From assembly GCA_023397905.1 (NCBI GenBank), contig JAEWSZ010000232.1:1-42295 (forward strand): 42,295 nucleotides of DNA, written 5' to 3'. A model generated the notes under the pieces. That model searched no databases. It was not told where the DNA came from and saw only the letters and a program-made list of their open reading frames with translations. This stretch comes from Bacillota bacterium. GTDB lineage: Bacteria > Bacillota > Clostridia > Acetivibrionales > DSM-1351. The position numbers and the translations under genes are program-made. The stretch's first letter is position 1. Each line of letters starts with the position of its first letter. Positions 41,992 through 42,295 of this stretch are shown in pieces.

Positions 41992-42295
41992 ATGATCAAG
42001 TCAAAGCTAAAGTCAAGTTTGGCAGTAATAATTTGTATCCTCATGGTTGTGTCCTTTGCCGCATGCGGTCAATCAGACTCTTCGGCCGGACAAAGCACCC
42101 AGGGGCAGACTGCGGATACTGCCGCTCAGAACAGTGGAGCCAAGGAAGCGTTTACCATAGCCTACCTGACTTCAACAACAAAGTTCAAGGATGTACAGAA
42201 GGAAATGGCCGACAAGCTCAAAACCAATGAAAATATTACGGTTGAATTTCAGATAGTGCCGGACGATCAGTATATAACACTGGTTAAGAGCAGAC
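41992..42295 (+). CDS. Extracellular substrate-binding lipoprotein (3' truncated)
   Basis: The first 101 residues of a gene cut by the window end. A signal sequence ends in the lipobox SFAAC (Cys about 24), followed by a Ser/Gln/Thr linker and the start of a family-1 sugar-type binding protein (FTIAYLTSTTKFKDVQKEMADKL, then ITVEFQIVPDDQYITLVK). It would deliver a sugar, or similar solute, to an ABC importer whose permeases should lie to the right. GGAGG is seven bases before the ATG. Its position divergent from a YesM/YesN pair implies regulation by that system. Confidence 0.85.
   Translation, partial: MIKSKLKSSLAVIICILMVVSFAACGQSDSSAGQSTQGQTADTAAQNSGAKEAFTIAYLTSTTKFKDVQKEMADKLKTNENITVEFQIVPDDQYITLVKSR

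Overview
The window reads as chromosomal DNA of an anaerobic, endospore-forming, motile Firmicute of the class Clostridia. The reasons are a sleB-ypeB spore-germination pair, three chemoreceptors, an FprA-type flavodiiron protein, SLH-domain surface anchoring, YesM/YesN-type signalling, strong AGGAGG ribosome sites, TTG/GTG starts and AT-rich intergenic DNA with consensus sigma-A promoters. I cannot name the species from sequence alone. No tRNA, rRNA, CRISPR array, transposase or integrase was seen.

Layout. 1-3990: the end of an NlpC/P60 wall hydrolase, a convergent MGDG-synthase-like glycosyltransferase, then sleB-ypeB. 3990-8660: an intergenic region holding a roughly 245-nt, strongly structured RNA candidate, followed by a MarR-controlled operon for a heterodimeric ABC exporter. 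Its promoter is perfect and sits directly beside a palindromic operator. 8740-14270: a chemoreceptor, an iron-sulfur-flavoprotein-like reductase, YdcF, a small membrane FMN-binding protein, an aldehyde dehydrogenase and a DUF3892 protein. 14460-18930: a secreted SLH + BsuPI protein; a divergent pair of XRE regulators with matching operators, the second co-transcribed with a chemoreceptor-type sensor domain lacking its signalling half; and a CPBP membrane protease. 18966-21035: a DnaD-like / DnaC(DnaI)-like primosome pair. 21036-23923: an ammonium transporter fused to its own PII regulator, preceded by a leader with two terminators, then ferritin. 24025-29944: a complete oligopeptide permease operon (oppBCDFA, minus strand). 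30477-34453: two more chemoreceptors. 34797-38276: a MATE exporter, a DUF1624 acyltransferase-like protein and a flavodiiron protein. 38429-42295: a YesM/YesN two-component system diverging from a truncated substrate-binding lipoprotein gene at the right edge.

Themes. Many genes concern sensing and exchange with the outside: peptide import, ammonium import with built-in PII control, drug export, three receptors, and a two-component system beside a probable sugar-binding lipoprotein. Redox and oxygen-defence genes (FprA, ferritin, Isf-like flavoprotein, FMN-binding protein) fit an anaerobe. The items most worth follow-up are the structured RNA at 4054-4299, the XRE switch at 16399-16702 with an operator filling a promoter spacer, and the Amt-PII fusion with its double-terminator leader. 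All functional assignments are from reading motifs; no database search was run.
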